A model generated the notes under the pieces. That model was not told the origin of the DNA and did not search any database. It saw nothing but the letters and a program-made list of their open reading frames with translations. This document shows positions 22,743 to 30,205 of a DNA stretch of 48,857 nucleotides, piece by piece. Location: NCBI RefSeq assembly GCF_000153725.1, contig NZ_DS022280.1, forward strand, positions 1-48,857. Reading direction: 5' to 3'. Position numbers and translations under genes: made by a program. This DNA comes from Salipiger bermudensis HTCC2601. Lineage in GTDB: Bacteria; Pseudomonadota; Alphaproteobacteria; Rhodobacterales; Rhodobacteraceae. Position 1 is the stretch's first letter, and each line of letters starts with the position of its first letter.

Positions 22743-23675
22743 ATGGACAGCATCAGTCAAGCCGACCTGAACTGGAACCTTCTGCGCGTGTTTTACATGA
22801 TCTCCGAGGAGCGGAGCATCACGAAGGCCGCGCGGCGGCTCGGCCTCAGCCAACCCTCTGTCAGCAATGCCCTGCAGAAGCTCGAGGCCCAGCTCGATTG
22901 CCAACTGGTCTTCAGAGACAGCCGCCATTTCGAGCTGACAACGCGCGGCGACAAGATTTTCCAGGAATGCCGCGATATCTTTCACAGCGCCGAGCGGATT
23001 TCACTCCTGGTACGCGACGCCGAGACCGAGGAGCGCGGGCAGGTCCGCTACCAGATCATCTCGAACCTGGTGTCGCCGCTGATCGACGAGGCAATGCGTC
23101 TTTTTCACCACCGTCACCCATCGGTGATCTTCAAAAGCGAAGTGCAAAACAGCCAGGCCATTGTTCGCATGATCCAGCAGGGCCACGTGCAGTTGGGTTT
23201 CTGCCTGCTGGCCAGGCCGCTGGTCAACCTGCCGTCGATCCGTCTTTTCCGCGAGGAATTCCGAGTGTTTTGCGGCGCTGAGCATCCGCTGTTCGGGAAG
23301 GAAACGGTGGAATTGCGCGACCTTCGGCAAGAGCCGTTCATTTCCTTCGCCTGCGCCACCGAGGGCATGGGGCTGGAGCCGATGTCGGTCCTGCGCGAAG
23401 GGACACGGCTCGGCAATCGGATCAACGGGCTGAGCACCAACACCGAGGAGGTACGGCGGATGATCGTCAACGGGATGGGCATCGGTATCCTGCCCCTGGC
23501 CGTCGCCCAGGACGACATCCGACGCGGCGAGCTCTGGCCGCTGAAGATCACCGACGAGCCGATCGGGGCGGATGTCTACCTGGTCCATGCCGCGGCCGAG
23601 AAACTGTCCGCGTCAGAGCGGAAATTCGTTCAGACGATCGAAGAGCTGCTGGCGCTCTACCCCGATATGGTCTGA
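22743..23675 (+). CDS. LysR-family transcriptional regulator
   Basis: A 310-residue LysR protein of usual size. The N-terminal helix-turn-helix is DLNWNLLRVFYMISEERS, ITKAARRLGLSQPSVSNALQ and KLEAQLDCQLVFRDSRHFEL, then a linker helix and a substrate-binding domain from about residue 92 (QVRYQIISNLV). It is divergent from the RidA-like gene. Downstream on the other strand are only fragments of an ornithine-cyclodeaminase-like gene and an M20 amidase, so part of its original regulon may have been lost to the IS insertion. Confidence 0.92.
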   Translation: MDSISQADLNWNLLRVFYMISEERSITKAARRLGLSQPSVSNALQKLEAQLDCQLVFRDSRHFELTTRGDKIFQECRDIFHSAERISLLVRDAETEERGQVRYQIISNLVSPLIDEAMRLFHHRHPSVIFKSEVQNSQAIVRMIQQGHVQLGFCLLARPLVNLPSIRLFREEFRVFCGAEHPLFGKETVELRDLRQEPFISFACATEGMGLEPMSVLREGTRLGNRINGLSTNTEEVRRMIVNGMGIGILPLAVAQDDIRRGELWPLKITDEPIGADVYLVHAAAEKLSASERKFVQTIEELLALYPDMV

Positions 23676-23760
23676 GCGACGGCAAGCTTTGCCGCCGCCA
23701 GATCCCGAAGCGCCATTCCGCCGGATCCATAGACCCTGAGCGCTAGGTCATCGGTCAGCC
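23658..23760 (-). pseudogene. C-terminal fragment resembling ornithine cyclodeaminase/mu-crystallin family
   Basis: On the minus strand a frame reads DDLALRVYGSGGMALRDLAA then AKLAVAQTISG and a stop at 23658. The glycine-rich phrase followed by ALRDLAAA resembles the end of ornithine cyclodeaminase-type proteins, where a short Ser/Gly motif precedes a helix with QDLAAA. Only about 30 residues remain and they overlap the amidase fragment's end and the LysR tail. The assignment is tentative. Confidence 0.35.
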
Positions 23761-23971
23761 CGCTTGACGACCGCGTGCAGGAGGATGTTGAGTCCGGCCA
23801 CGAAGTTCTCGGGCGTGCAGTTTTCCTCGTTGTTGTGAGTGATGCCGTTCTCGCAGGGCGTGAAGATCATCGCCGTCGGGCAATGGGTGGCAAGGAAATA
23901 GGCGTCGTGGCCCGCCTGACTTTCGATGTCGCGCCAGTTGAACTCCATGCGGATCGCTTCATCCCGGATGC
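23748..23971 (-). pseudogene. C-terminal fragment of M20 amidase (N-carbamoyl-amino acid hydrolase / beta-ureidopropionase type)
   Basis: The minus strand encodes about 74 residues, from RDEAIRMEFNWRDIESQAGH through CPTAMIFTPCENGITHNNEE to a stop at 23748. SQAGHDA and the ENGITHNNEE region, with its metal-site His, are typical of the C-terminal metal-binding segment of M20 N-carbamoyl-L-amino acid amidohydrolases. The coding sequence is cut at 23971/23972 by the IS element, and the missing N-terminal part is not found beyond the IS. Such amidases naturally accompany hydantoinases, so it probably once belonged to the hyu locus. Confidence 0.8.
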
Positions 23972-25018
23972 GGCGTTGTTGCGCAAATCTAGGGGATTCA
24001 TCTCGTGAATCCAGCATGCTAGCCGGGCAGCATGAGCAGACCTCCGAAGCCGACCTACAAGACCACCAACTGGCGCAGCTACAATCAGGCGCTGAGGCGG
24101 CGCGGATCGCTGACCGTCTGGTTCGATCCCTTGATGCAATGGAAAGCGGCGCCGTCCGGGCGGCGCGGTCGCCAGCAAACCTATAGCGACGCCGCAATCC
24201 AGGCCTGTCTCACCCTCAAGGTCCTCCTCGGGCTGCCGCTCCGCCAGACGACGGGGTTCGTGGCGAGCCTGCTGGAACTGTCCGGGCTGGGGTGGTCCGT
24301 TCCTGACTTCAGCACGCTGTCACGTCGTCAGAAGACCTTGGACGTCAGCATCCCGTATCGCGGCTCCAAGGGGGCGCTTCACCTGCTAGTAGACAGCACC
24401 GGCATCAAGGTGGAGGGCGAAGGCGAGTGGCACACGCGCAAGCATGGCGGCTCGAAACGGCGTGTGTGGCGCAAGATCCACCTCGGGATCGACGAGCAAA
24501 CATTGGAGATCCGGGCCATCGAGGTCACGTCCAGCAATGTCGGCGATGCGCCGATGCTGCCAGATCTGCTCGCCCAGATTCCGGCGGAGGAGGAGATCGC
24601 CACGGTGACGGCCGACGGCGCCTACGACACGCGCGCCTGCCACGATGCCATCGCCGCCCGTGACGCGGCAGCGGTCATTCCGCCGAGGCGGACCGCGAGG
24701 CCATGGGAGCCGGACACTGCCGGAGCCCGGGCGCGCAACGAAATCCTGCGGGCGTCAAAGCACCTGGGCAGGGCGCTCTGGCGGAATTGGAGCGGGTACC
24801 ACCGCCGCAGCCGGGTCGAAACGAAAATGAACTGCGTGAAGCAGCTCGGCCAGCGGCTGATGTCACGGGACTTCGACCGCCAAGTGGCAGAGGTCCAGAT
24901 CCGCGCGGCGGTCATGAACCGCTTCACGGCTCTCGGCATCCCGATGACCGTGGCCGCAGGATAGGTGTGTCTGGGGAAAGGGGGACTGCGGTCACCAGCT
25001 GATTTGTCCAACAACGCC
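23972..25018 (+). mobile_element. IS5-family (IS903-like) insertion sequence, intact
   Basis: A 1047-bp element bounded by 18-bp inverted repeats: left GGCGTTGTTGCGCAAATC (23972-23989), right GGCGTTGTTGGACAAATC (complement of 25001-25018), matching at 16 of 18 positions and similar in style to IS903 ends. It holds one transposase gene. The 9 bases on the left (CCCGGATGC) and right (CGTTGCAAG) do not match, so the expected 9-bp target duplication is missing. Combined with different truncated genes on each side, this suggests that a deletion or recombination followed insertion. Confidence 0.88.
24032..24964 (+). CDS. IS5-family transposase
   Basis: A 310-residue DDE transposase, intact. It starts SRPPKPTYKTTNWRSYNQAL, typical of the IS903 group, and has the catalytic residues Asp121 (LLVDSTGIK), Asp195 (TADGAYDT) and Glu263 (SRVETKMNCVK). 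One uninterrupted frame between inverted repeats suggests the element is recent and probably still functional. Confidence 0.93.
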   Translation: MSRPPKPTYKTTNWRSYNQALRRRGSLTVWFDPLMQWKAAPSGRRGRQQTYSDAAIQACLTLKVLLGLPLRQTTGFVASLLELSGLGWSVPDFSTLSRRQKTLDVSIPYRGSKGALHLLVDSTGIKVEGEGEWHTRKHGGSKRRVWRKIHLGIDEQTLEIRAIEVTSSNVGDAPMLPDLLAQIPAEEEIATVTADGAYDTRACHDAIAARDAAAVIPPRRTARPWEPDTAGARARNEILRASKHLGRALWRNWSGYHRRSRVETKMNCVKQLGQRLMSRDFDRQVAEVQIRAAVMNRFTALGIPMTVAAG

Positions 25019-25163
25019 CGTTGCAAGAGTAGAAAATTTCCAGAGTTCAGTCGTCCGGCGTCGGGAAGCCGCGGGCGGCGTCGACACCTCAATCTATGCG
25101 CATGGTCTCCACAGGGAGCGCCTCGTTTGACTGGGCGGACCCGGCGCGTTGCGAAAGACTTGG
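25019..25163. other. unassigned stretch right of the IS
   Basis: 145 bases between the IS end and the stop of the GntR fragment. No recognisable gene. The amidase interrupted on the left does not resume here. Confidence 0.5.
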
Positions 25164-25541
25164 CTACTGGGCCAGCTCGCGCAGGTACGCGACGATGCCC
25201 TCGACCGAGCCCGCCACGTCGCGCTTCATGACGCGCGCCGCCGCGTCGGCATCACCGGCCTTGATGGCCGCAACGATCGCATATTGCTCGTCCACCATCG
25301 ACCGCCCGCCGCGCTGGTAGAAGCTCGAGACCACTGGGCCGGTCTGAAGCCAGAGCGCGCTCAACATCCCGCCGAGGATCTCCATCCGGGCAATGTTCAC
25401 GATCTTGAAGTGGAATTCCTGATTGCACCCCGAGGCCGCATCCCAGTCTTCCTCGCGGAAGGCCGCCTCGTTCCGGTCGATGATCTCCTCCAGCGCGGCA
25501 ATGTCGTCCGCGTTCGCATTCTCGGACGCGGGCCGGGCTTC
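25164..25541 (-). pseudogene. C-terminal FCD domain of a FadR/GntR-type regulator
   Basis: About 126 residues on the minus strand, from NADDIAALEEIIDRNEAAFR through CNQEFHFKIVNIARM to VMKRDVAGSVEGIVAYLREL and a stop at 25164. This is the FCD ligand-binding domain; the metal-binding His is seen in EFHFKI. The N-terminal winged helix is missing. The frame continues open to 25862 but that part runs opposite to the acylase fragment and is not family-like. The junction is near 25541, where the acylase-type sequence starts on the other strand. Confidence 0.75.
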
Positions 25542-26567
25542 CCTCATGTGGGTCACAATGCGCGCGTGGCGTGGTGTGTGACCCACGCCATGGCCAATAT
25601 CCAAGATCTCTTCATCGAACGCTTCGAGGAGGCGGGCCCCCGCTACCTGCACGAGGGCACCTTGCACGACACCGAGATCCAGGGAGACACCATCCATGTG
25701 CGCGGGCAGAATGCGACTGAGCAGGTCACGATCCATCGCGCCAAGCGGATCGCCGCCCGGCTCGACGCGCTCGAGTCGCTGTCGATCGAGACCATGAGCC
25801 CGATCATGATGGACCAGAGCAGCGCCGCCGCGCATCTCTTCCGCGATCATCTCTCCCGCCACCAGCCACAGTCCGGCGAGACGGCGGCGCTCTGCCAGCA
25901 GTTGCTCGACTGGGACGGCGTGATGGAGAAGGCCGCGATCACGCCAACGCTATACGCGCGCTTGCGGCTTGCGATGTCGAAGCGCCTCGCGGCGGTGGCC
26001 GGTCTTGCCCGCCCCGAAGGCCCCGCCGCCGACATGATTGGCCCCGGCGACATGCTCACGCAGACCTGGTGGGTGCTGCCCGGTCTGCTGCGCTCGGGAG
26101 ACACCACGCTGCTACGTGGCACCGACTGGGCAGGCCTCACCGAAGCGGCGCTGCAGGATATTCTGACCGAGGGCGAGGCCCCGCCATGGGGCGAGGTGCA
26201 CCGGCCGGTGATCGCGCATCCCTTGGCACGGGTCTTTCCCGGGTCGGCCGGGACGTTTGACTTGGCGACGGCCGCGATCGGGGGCGACAACGACACCGTC
26301 TGCGCGACCGGCATCGTCCCGGCGCAGGGTCTGGCGGCGCGCTATGCCGCCATCGCACGCTATGCCTTCGACCTCTCCGACTGGTCCGCCTGCCGTTGGA
26401 TTGCCTGCCACGGCACCGCTGCGGATACGACGCACCCCCACGGGCAGGATCAGCATGGCATCTGGGCCGAGGGACAGATGATCCCGATGCTCTATGACTG
26501 GCCCCTGATCGAGCAGCAGGCATCGCTCGAGCGCCAGCCGGAGGGGAGCGGGAAACTGGCGTCCTGA
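25542..26567 (+). pseudogene. penicillin acylase-type Ntn-hydrolase, N-terminally and internally deleted
   Basis: The plus frame from FPHVGHNARVAWCVTHAM onward matches the beta subunit of penicillin-acylase family amidases: NIQDLFIERFEEAGPRYLHE, LSIETMSPIMMDQSSAA, and near the end SDWSACRWIACHGTAADTTH. Signal peptide, alpha chain, spacer and catalytic N-terminal Ser of the beta chain are gone. In addition, the sequence jumps near 25735 from VRGQNATEQVTIH straight to RAKRIAARLDAL, omitting roughly 200 residues normally between these parts. The open frame is otherwise uninterrupted, so decay is by deletion rather than point stops. Inactive. Confidence 0.75.
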
Positions 26568-27035
26568 GGCAGAAGCGACGGTGACGGTGGCGAGCTGGCT
26601 GCCGCCACCCAAACCTTCGCCGAAGAGCGATGGCAACCGCCCGCATCCTCCACGAGCGCCCGGAAACACCCCATACCTCACCCTTCGTCACTTAGACCCA
26701 GTGATGCACGAGCTCGACTTTGAGTGCGTGAAAGACGCTCTCCATTGGCGTGTTCGGCGTTTCGAACGGAACCCGTGCGGCTCTTCAACGGCGCCATCTT
26801 CGCTGCGGCATCGGCCTGGCGCGGTCTTCGGCAGCTCATTGGTGGATGACGCGATCAAATCGATGGAGCAGCTCACTCGTCTCGGCGCGACGGATTTGTG
26901 CCAGTTCCTCGGTCTCTGGCCCTCTGACTTGCCGGGCAAGTGACACTTTCGCTAGGTTGCAACACGAGCGCCCGCCGAAGCGGTTGACCGCCGACGGTGG
27001 TCGCCGGGGGCAGCCATCCGCCGCGTGTCAGGCGC
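26568..27035. other. 468-base intergenic stretch with IS3-type scrap
   Basis: No intact gene. Apart from the transposase scrap at 26692-26760, short open frames on both strands exist but show no recognisable protein pattern. One plus frame ends VDDAIKSMEQLTRLGATDLC and may be a degraded gene tail. Confidence 0.55.
26692..26760 (-). pseudogene. IS3-family transposase (OrfB) C-terminal scrap
   Basis: The minus strand reads TPNTPMESVFHALKVELVHH followed by WV and a stop at 26692. The phrase PMESxFxxLKxELVHH is characteristic of the catalytic-Glu region of IS3-family integrase-like transposases. Only about 22 codons remain, and the frame stops where the family normally continues with about 40 more residues. 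Confidence 0.6.
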
Positions 27036-28061
27036 TCACGCGCCGCGCCGCAGGAAGGCCGGGACCAGCGCCAGCAGGATCAGGATCCGCGCGAAATGAT
27101 GCGCCGCCACGAAGGCCGGATCGTAGCCAAGGGCCAAACCGATCGCGGCCATGGCCTCGACCCCGCCGGGCGCATAGGCGATGAGGATCTGGCCCAGCGG
27201 GAACCCGGTCAGCGCCTGCGTGATCAGCGCGAACACCAGCGCCATGCCAAGCGCCATACCGACCACCACCGTGCCTGCCCCGGCAAGCTTCAACGCCGAG
27301 CGCAGATCGACCTTGCTGATCCGCGTCCCAAGCACCGCACCGGTCATGGTGAAGCCGAGAAAGACCATCCACGACGGCGCCGCCCCGTGGATCAGCCCGG
27401 CGCCATGCCCGACGCCGCTCAGCAGGATCCCGGTCAGCAGGCAGGCGGCCGAGATGCCGCGCCGGCCCACGAAGCGACCCAGCGGCAGCCCCACCACAAG
27501 CAGTCCAGCAAGCGCCAGCAACGGCATCACCGGGCGCTCGCCCCCCGCCGCCGCATCCGGCGCGCCCAGCACCGCCGCAAGGGGCGGCACCAGCGTGACG
27601 AGGATCACCAGCCGCATCAGCTGCAGGATCATCACCCCCGACGCATCTCCCTTGCCCTCGACCGCGATCGCCACCGCGTTCGACATGGTGCCGGGCGCGC
27701 TCGCAAGAACCGCGGTCTGCCAGTCGACGGCGAACACCCTCTGCAGCAGGAAGGTGCTGGCCGCCATGGTGGCCACCAGCGCCACCGCGAGCCCGAGCAG
27801 GCTGATCGACCAGCCCGGCAGGTGCGGCAGCACCGAGGCATCGATGCCCGCGCCGAGCGAGATGCCGATCACGAGGAAAGCGAGGTCTCGCGCGATGACC
27901 GGCACGGTGACCGCGTGGCCGAGCCCGGCCATCAGCGCCACCGCGAGCATCGCCCCGATAAGTGCCCCTGCCGGAACGCCGAGAAGGGCGGCGATCGCCG
28001 CCCCTCCGAGGGCCGCGAGGCCCGTGAGCCCCGCTGTCTTCATGTTGTCTGGCACCTGCAT
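27036..28061 (-). CDS. AbrB-family membrane transporter
   Basis: A 341-residue membrane protein with about ten hydrophobic helices and the duplicated AbrB pattern: VPAGALIGAMLAVAL in the first half, GHAVTVPVIARDLAFLVIGI, and the repeat-like GILLSGVGHGAGLIHG and FAPGGVEAM-like YAPGGVEAMAAIGLALG near the end. Older annotation calls this family putative ammonia monooxygenase, which is misleading: no catalytic domain is present. It starts 8 bases after tctA, so it is cotranscribed with the tripartite tricarboxylate system and may be a companion importer or an exporter of a product. Confidence 0.85.
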   Translation of the reverse strand: MQVPDNMKTAGLTGLAALGGAAIAALLGVPAGALIGAMLAVALMAGLGHAVTVPVIARDLAFLVIGISLGAGIDASVLPHLPGWSISLLGLAVALVATMAASTFLLQRVFAVDWQTAVLASAPGTMSNAVAIAVEGKGDASGVMILQLMRLVILVTLVPPLAAVLGAPDAAAGGERPVMPLLALAGLLVVGLPLGRFVGRRGISAACLLTGILLSGVGHGAGLIHGAAPSWMVFLGFTMTGAVLGTRISKVDLRSALKLAGAGTVVVGMALGMALVFALITQALTGFPLGQILIAYAPGGVEAMAAIGLALGYDPAFVAAHHFARILILLALVPAFLRRGA

Positions 28062-28069
28062 GGCGGGTC

Positions 28070-29587
28070 CTAGTGCGATTCCGCGTCCTGCATTGCGTTA
28101 CCGCGTGCGCGCCGCGCGAGCCAGATCGGAAGCACCACAACGAAGAGCGCCAGCACGTAGAGGAGGATACTCTTCCAGTTCGACACGAGGATGCTCCAGT
28201 CGCCGCCCGAGATCGACAGGGCCCGGCGCAGGTTGTCCTCGAACAGGCCGCCCAGCACGAAGCCGAGGATGATCGGCGCGAGCGAGAAGTCGAGCTTGCG
28301 CAGGAACCAGCCGAACACGCCGAGCATGGTGATCATGAACAGGTCGTGCGGGTTGCCGACGATGGTATAGATGCCGATGAAGGCCAGCACCGCGATCAGC
28401 GGCGTGAGGTAGTGCTGCGGGATCGTCAACATGCGGGCGAAGAGTCCCACCAGCGGCAGGTTGATGACCAGCAGCGCGACGTTGCCGATATACATCGACG
28501 CCACGAGGCCCCAGGCCACTTCCGGGCGCTGCGTGAACATGGTCGGGCCGGGCTGGATGTTGAACATCAGCAGCGCGCCGAGCAGGATCGCAGTGGTGCC
28601 CGAGCCCGGGATGCCAAGCGTCAGCATCGGCACCATCGAGCCGCCTGCGGCCGCGTTGTTGGCCGCTTCCGGCGCCGCGAGGCCGCGCACGTCGCCCTTG
28701 CCGAAGGTCCCTTCGGTGTCCGAGATTCGCTTTTCAGTGCCATAGGCAACCGCCGAGGCCACCGAGGCGCCGGTGCCGGGCAGGATGCCGATGAAGAAGC
28801 CGATCACCGAGCTGCGGGCGATGGTCCACTTGCTCTTGGCGAGGTCCGCCATGGTGACGAAGCTGCGGTCCACGGGCAGCGACTTGAGCGTGCCGCGGGC
28901 CTGCTGCTCGACGAGGGTCAGCAGCTCGGCCATGCCGAACAGGCCGACCACGACGATCAGGAAGTCGATCCCGGCGAGAATGTCGGGAATGCCGAAGGTG
29001 TAGCGCGGCACGCCGGTGTTGGCGTCGATTCCGATGGTAGCGAGCATCAGGCCGATGGTGGCACCGAGCAGGGTCTTGACGGTGCTCTTGCCGACAAGCG
29101 AGGCCAGCGAAGCGAAGGCGAAGACCATCAGCGCCACGTAATCGGCGGGGCCGAAGGTGACGGCGAAGCCGGCCAGCGCGGGCGCGAAGAGCGACATCAG
29201 GATCACCGCGAAGGTGCCGCCGACGAAGGAGGCCACCGCCGAGAGCGACAGCGCCCGGCCGGCCTGGCCCGCGCGGGCCAGCGGGTTGCCGTCGAGCGTG
29301 GTCATCACCGCGCCGGCATCGCCGGGCACGTTGAGCAGGATCGACGAGATCCGGCCGCCATACTCGGCACCGTAGTAGATGCCGGCGAGCAGGATCAGGG
29401 CCGCCTCGGGCTGGAAGCCGAGCCCGTAGGCGATGGGCAGCAGGATCGCCACACCGTTGATCGGGCCAAGGCCCGGCAGGGCGCCGATCAGGGTGCCGAC
29501 GAAGCAGCCCACCAGCACCAGCATGAGGTTGAACGGGTCGAGCGCGACGGAGAAGCCCGTCGCCAGACCGGAGAGAACCGCGTCCAT
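28070..29587 (-). CDS. tctA: tripartite tricarboxylate transporter large permease, TctA family
   Basis: A 505-residue permease, started at ATG 29587 whose last base is shared with the tctB stop; the frame remains open far upstream, but that part is an antisense shadow of tctB. It has about 12 helices and the conserved TctA glycine/proline motifs GALPGLG (35-41), FFIGILPGTGAS (264-274) and TLGIPGSGTTA (about 323-333), thought to form the substrate pathway. Works with TctB and the periplasmic TctC, driven by an ion gradient. Confidence 0.93.
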   Translation of the reverse strand: MDAVLSGLATGFSVALDPFNLMLVLVGCFVGTLIGALPGLGPINGVAILLPIAYGLGFQPEAALILLAGIYYGAEYGGRISSILLNVPGDAGAVMTTLDGNPLARAGQAGRALSLSAVASFVGGTFAVILMSLFAPALAGFAVTFGPADYVALMVFAFASLASLVGKSTVKTLLGATIGLMLATIGIDANTGVPRYTFGIPDILAGIDFLIVVVGLFGMAELLTLVEQQARGTLKSLPVDRSFVTMADLAKSKWTIARSSVIGFFIGILPGTGASVASAVAYGTEKRISDTEGTFGKGDVRGLAAPEAANNAAAGGSMVPMLTLGIPGSGTTAILLGALLMFNIQPGPTMFTQRPEVAWGLVASMYIGNVALLVINLPLVGLFARMLTIPQHYLTPLIAVLAFIGIYTIVGNPHDLFMITMLGVFGWFLRKLDFSLAPIILGFVLGGLFEDNLRRALSISGGDWSILVSNWKSILLYVLALFVVVLPIWLARRARGNAMQDAESH

Positions 29588-30066
29588 CAGCTGGCCCCTT
29601 CTTCTTCGGTTTGCTGGAAGCTGTCGACGACCGCTTCGTAAAGCGCGCCTTCCGGCAGGTTGAGGTCCATCAGGGTGACGCAGAGCAGCCAGCCGAACAC
29701 CCCGGCGGCAATGCCGAAGCCCACCGCGCGCAGGCGCGGCGCCCCCAGCATCAGCGCCATGATGGTGCCGAAGAGGATGGTCGACAGGATGAAGCCAAGC
29801 GGCTCGTAGAGATCCGAATAGGCCAGCAGAAGCACCACGGCGGCGCCGAGCCGGAACCAGACCTGCCTGGTCATGTCGAAGCCGATCGCGTCGGGTTTCC
29901 ACAGGATGTAGAGCAGGCACAGAATGGCGACGATGGAGAGGATGCGCGGCCAGCTTTCGGGGCCGAGCGGGTCGTACTGGAACGGAGCCCGGATGACGGT
30001 GAAGGCGATCACCGCATAACCGATGGTCACCGCCAGAAGCACCGCCGCGAAGATGCGGTCAGCCAT
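29587..30066 (-). CDS. tctB: tripartite tricarboxylate transporter small permease, TctB family
   Basis: A 159-residue membrane protein with four hydrophobic helices, fitting TctB. It begins ADRIFAAVLLAVTIGYAVIA and contains YDPLGPESWPRILSIV near 37-52, a loop typical of the family (PxFFPxxL-like). Coupled to tctA by a 1-base overlap, and separated from tctC by a 139-base gap holding a stable hairpin. Confidence 0.88.
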   Translation of the reverse strand: MADRIFAAVLLAVTIGYAVIAFTVIRAPFQYDPLGPESWPRILSIVAILCLLYILWKPDAIGFDMTRQVWFRLGAAVVLLLAYSDLYEPLGFILSTILFGTIMALMLGAPRLRAVGFGIAAGVFGWLLCVTLMDLNLPEGALYEAVVDSFQQTEEEGAS

Positions 30067-30153
30067 GGAGAGCCTCCTTGGTTCGGGATTTCGGGGGGTC
30101 GGAATGTCGGGGAATTCGGAGATAGGCCGGGCATCACGGCCCGGAGCGCCGCG

Positions 30154-30187
30154 AAGGCCGCCTCCCGGAGTGGGAGGAGGCGGCCTT
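30154..30187 (-). terminator. intercistronic hairpin between tctC and tctB
   Basis: AAGGCCGCCTCC (30154-30165) pairs perfectly with GGAGGCGGCCTT (30176-30187) over a 10-base loop. On the minus strand it follows the tctC stop by 18 bases and ends in CTT without a T-run. Like the dctP/dctQ hairpin it probably limits read-through or protects the tctC message so that the binding protein is in excess. Confidence 0.55.
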
Positions 30188-30205
30188 GCGGGGAGAAAGC
30201 GGGCG

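Noticed and set aside
25050-25150. Possible start of a glutaryl-CoA dehydrogenase (short phrase FDWADP on the plus strand)
   Set aside because: Only six residues match and the rest has no similarity, so chance is likely.
27036-28061. Ammonia monooxygenase
   Set aside because: The family name in older annotation suggests this, but the protein is a multi-helix AbrB-type transporter without catalytic motifs.
28073-29641. 522-codon plus-strand open frame opposite tctA
   Set aside because: Rich in His, Gln, Arg and Asp in a pattern complementary to hydrophobic codons; a typical antisense shadow of a membrane protein.
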